Positions 63,104 to 64,000 of a DNA stretch of 64,000 bases are shown here, piece by piece. The DNA is from Pedobacter cryoconitis. GTDB lineage: Bacteria; Bacteroidota; Bacteroidia; Sphingobacteriales; Sphingobacteriaceae. Numbering within the stretch: the first letter of the stretch is position 1; each line of letters opens with the position of its first letter. A program made the position numbers and the translations under genes. The DNA lies in contig NZ_JACHCE010000003.1 in NCBI RefSeq assembly GCF_014200605.1, positions 434,001 through 498,000 of the forward strand, written 5' to 3'. The notes beneath the pieces are model-generated. The model had not been told where the DNA came from. It saw nothing but the letters and a program-made list of their open reading frames with translations, and did no database searches.

Positions 63104-63433
63104 TTACCACTTAAGGCGATTCAATACATTAATATCTGTTGACTGCGTATTTCTGTAAACCATTACAATAATACTTAAGCCCACTGCTACTTCGGCCGCT
63201 GCCAGAGCCATGATGAAAAATACAAACACCTGCCCCGAAGGATCGTTGCTATGTACAGAGAAAGCGGTAAGTAATAAATTAACAGCATTCAGCATCAATT
63301 CTACCGACATAAAGATTACGATAGCATTTCTACGGGTCAGTACGCCTATTACACCAATGGTGAAAATGATAGCACTTAACCATATATAATGATTAAGCGG
63401 TACACCCTGTAAGGTTTGAGTAAGATTATCCAC
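63104..63433 (-). CDS. nuoK: NADH-quinone oxidoreductase subunit K (GTG start)
   Basis: A 109-aa three-helix subunit. VPLNHYIWLSAIIFTIGVIG and MSVELMLNAVNLLL (with the conserved Glu residues) are NuoK. Start GTG at 63433 shares one base with the nuoJ stop (TAGTG), so the two are translationally coupled. Confidence 0.96.
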   Translation of the reverse strand: MDNLTQTLQGVPLNHYIWLSAIIFTIGVIGVLTRRNAIVIFMSVELMLNAVNLLLTAFSVHSNDPSGQVFVFFIMALAAAEVAVGLSIIVMVYRNTQSTDINVLNRLKW

Positions 63434-63930
63434 TATACTTTTTCTTTTTTAGTTAATAATACGGCACCCACCATAGCTGTAAGCAATAGAATTGAGGACA
63501 ATTCGAAAGGCAGCATAAACGGACCGAACAATTCTTTACCCAGGTTTTTAACCAGACCTAAGTTTGGATTCTGCAAGACCAATGGATCAGATACAGCTGT
63601 AGCCTTTAAAGAGCCAATCAGTGTCACTACCAGACAACATCCGGCAACGATACCAACAACTTTTACCAGACCTGACTTTAAAGGCTCATTCTCTTTATTA
63701 AGATTGAGCAGCATCAGAACAAACAGGAATAGAACCATAATTGCCCCCATGTACACAATAAAGTTTACTACTGCCAGAAACTGGGCATTAAGCAAAATGT
63801 AATGGACTGTGAACGTAAAAAACGTTACGATCAGATAAAGTACACTATGCACCGGGTTCTTTGCGAAAATCACCATCAGTGAAAAGAAAATACTTAAAAA
63901 AGCGACCAAATAGAATACTGATGTACCCAT
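63433..63930 (-). CDS. nuoJ: NADH-quinone oxidoreductase subunit J
   Basis: A 165-aa membrane subunit with about five helices, carrying FIVYMGAIMVLFLFVLMLLN (the conserved pi-bulge helix). Start ATG 63930. It follows, by the usual order, a nuoI that would lie beyond the right edge. The gap to the window edge is 70 bases. Confidence 0.94.
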   Translation of the reverse strand: MGTSVFYLVAFLSIFFSLMVIFAKNPVHSVLYLIVTFFTFTVHYILLNAQFLAVVNFIVYMGAIMVLFLFVLMLLNLNKENEPLKSGLVKVVGIVAGCCLVVTLIGSLKATAVSDPLVLQNPNLGLVKNLGKELFGPFMLPFELSSILLLTAMVGAVLLTKKEKV

Positions 63931-64000
63931 TTATTATTTTTGTTTTAAAGCCGTGTAAACGGCAAATGTATAAACTGTTTATATCAAGAAGCGTAATTAA
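63931..64000. other. Edge region upstream of nuoJ
   Basis: Seventy bases between nuoJ and the window edge. A 5-bp hairpin lies at 63950-63963. One frame on the minus strand ends in a stop soon after the edge (Asn-Tyr-Ala-Ser-stop), which may be the tail of nuoI; too short to call. Confidence 0.3.

Noticed and set aside
63931-64000. The end of nuoI at the right edge
   Set aside because: Only 70 bases remain and no conserved ferredoxin-like motif is visible.

Overview
The window looks like chromosomal DNA of a Bacteroidota member close to Sphingobacteriaceae (Pedobacter-like). The evidence is type IX secretion / gliding genes (porV, gldJ), Bacteroidota-only families (DUF2480, DUF3108, DUF3109, DUF4159, DUF4834, DUF6427), two TonB-dependent receptors with carboxypeptidase-like N-terminal extensions, and promoter boxes of the Bacteroidota form TAnnTTTG. 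Nearly all genes have weak or no Shine-Dalgarno. I see no tRNA, rRNA, CRISPR array, insertion sequence or prophage. The base composition looks even by eye.

Layout. 1-2000 (minus): moeA (cut by the window edge), moaA and a small unknown gene. 2217-4226 (plus): M24 aminopeptidase and a small membrane protein. 4288-18991 (minus): sugar kinase and rfbA, then DUF3109, DUF3108, DUF2480 and a PpiD-like foldase, a TonB-dependent receptor, lptC, an outer-membrane barrel protein, coaX, DUF6427, a glycosyltransferase, lpxH and a 30-residue membrane ORF. This stretch is mainly envelope biogenesis. 19320-24522 (minus): YfhO membrane protein, DUF4834, YwbE and uvrB. 24591-34130 (mostly plus): a deacetylase-like protein without catalytic motifs, upp, yjjG-type HAD, DinB, then a surface-polysaccharide cluster of flippase, two methyltransferases and three glycosyltransferases.

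34144-42838: serine hydrolase, SDR, then a predicted metal-uptake pair (His/Cys small protein plus TonB receptor) behind a promoter carrying a palindrome, typA, a TIP30-like reductase and an esterase. 43064-48098 (plus): the most unusual block, with an esterase, an ATP-grasp ligase with a histone-H1-like tail, a YbdK-type carboxylate-amine ligase, a class I glutamine amidotransferase and a second ATP-grasp-like protein, tightly packed with overlapping or near-overlapping ends. It looks like an amide or peptide bond-forming pathway of unknown product. 48137-50416: FeoB-associated-type small protein, Crp-family regulator, YceI and pirin.

50481-54260: small lipoprotein, ispF, porV and divergent gldJ. 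54371-63930 (minus): a long run reading nuoJ-K-L-M-N, DedA, ppa, CNNM/CorC, rsmE and DUF4159, so the window ends inside a respiratory complex I operon.

All functional calls come from reading translated sequence by eye. No database search was run.
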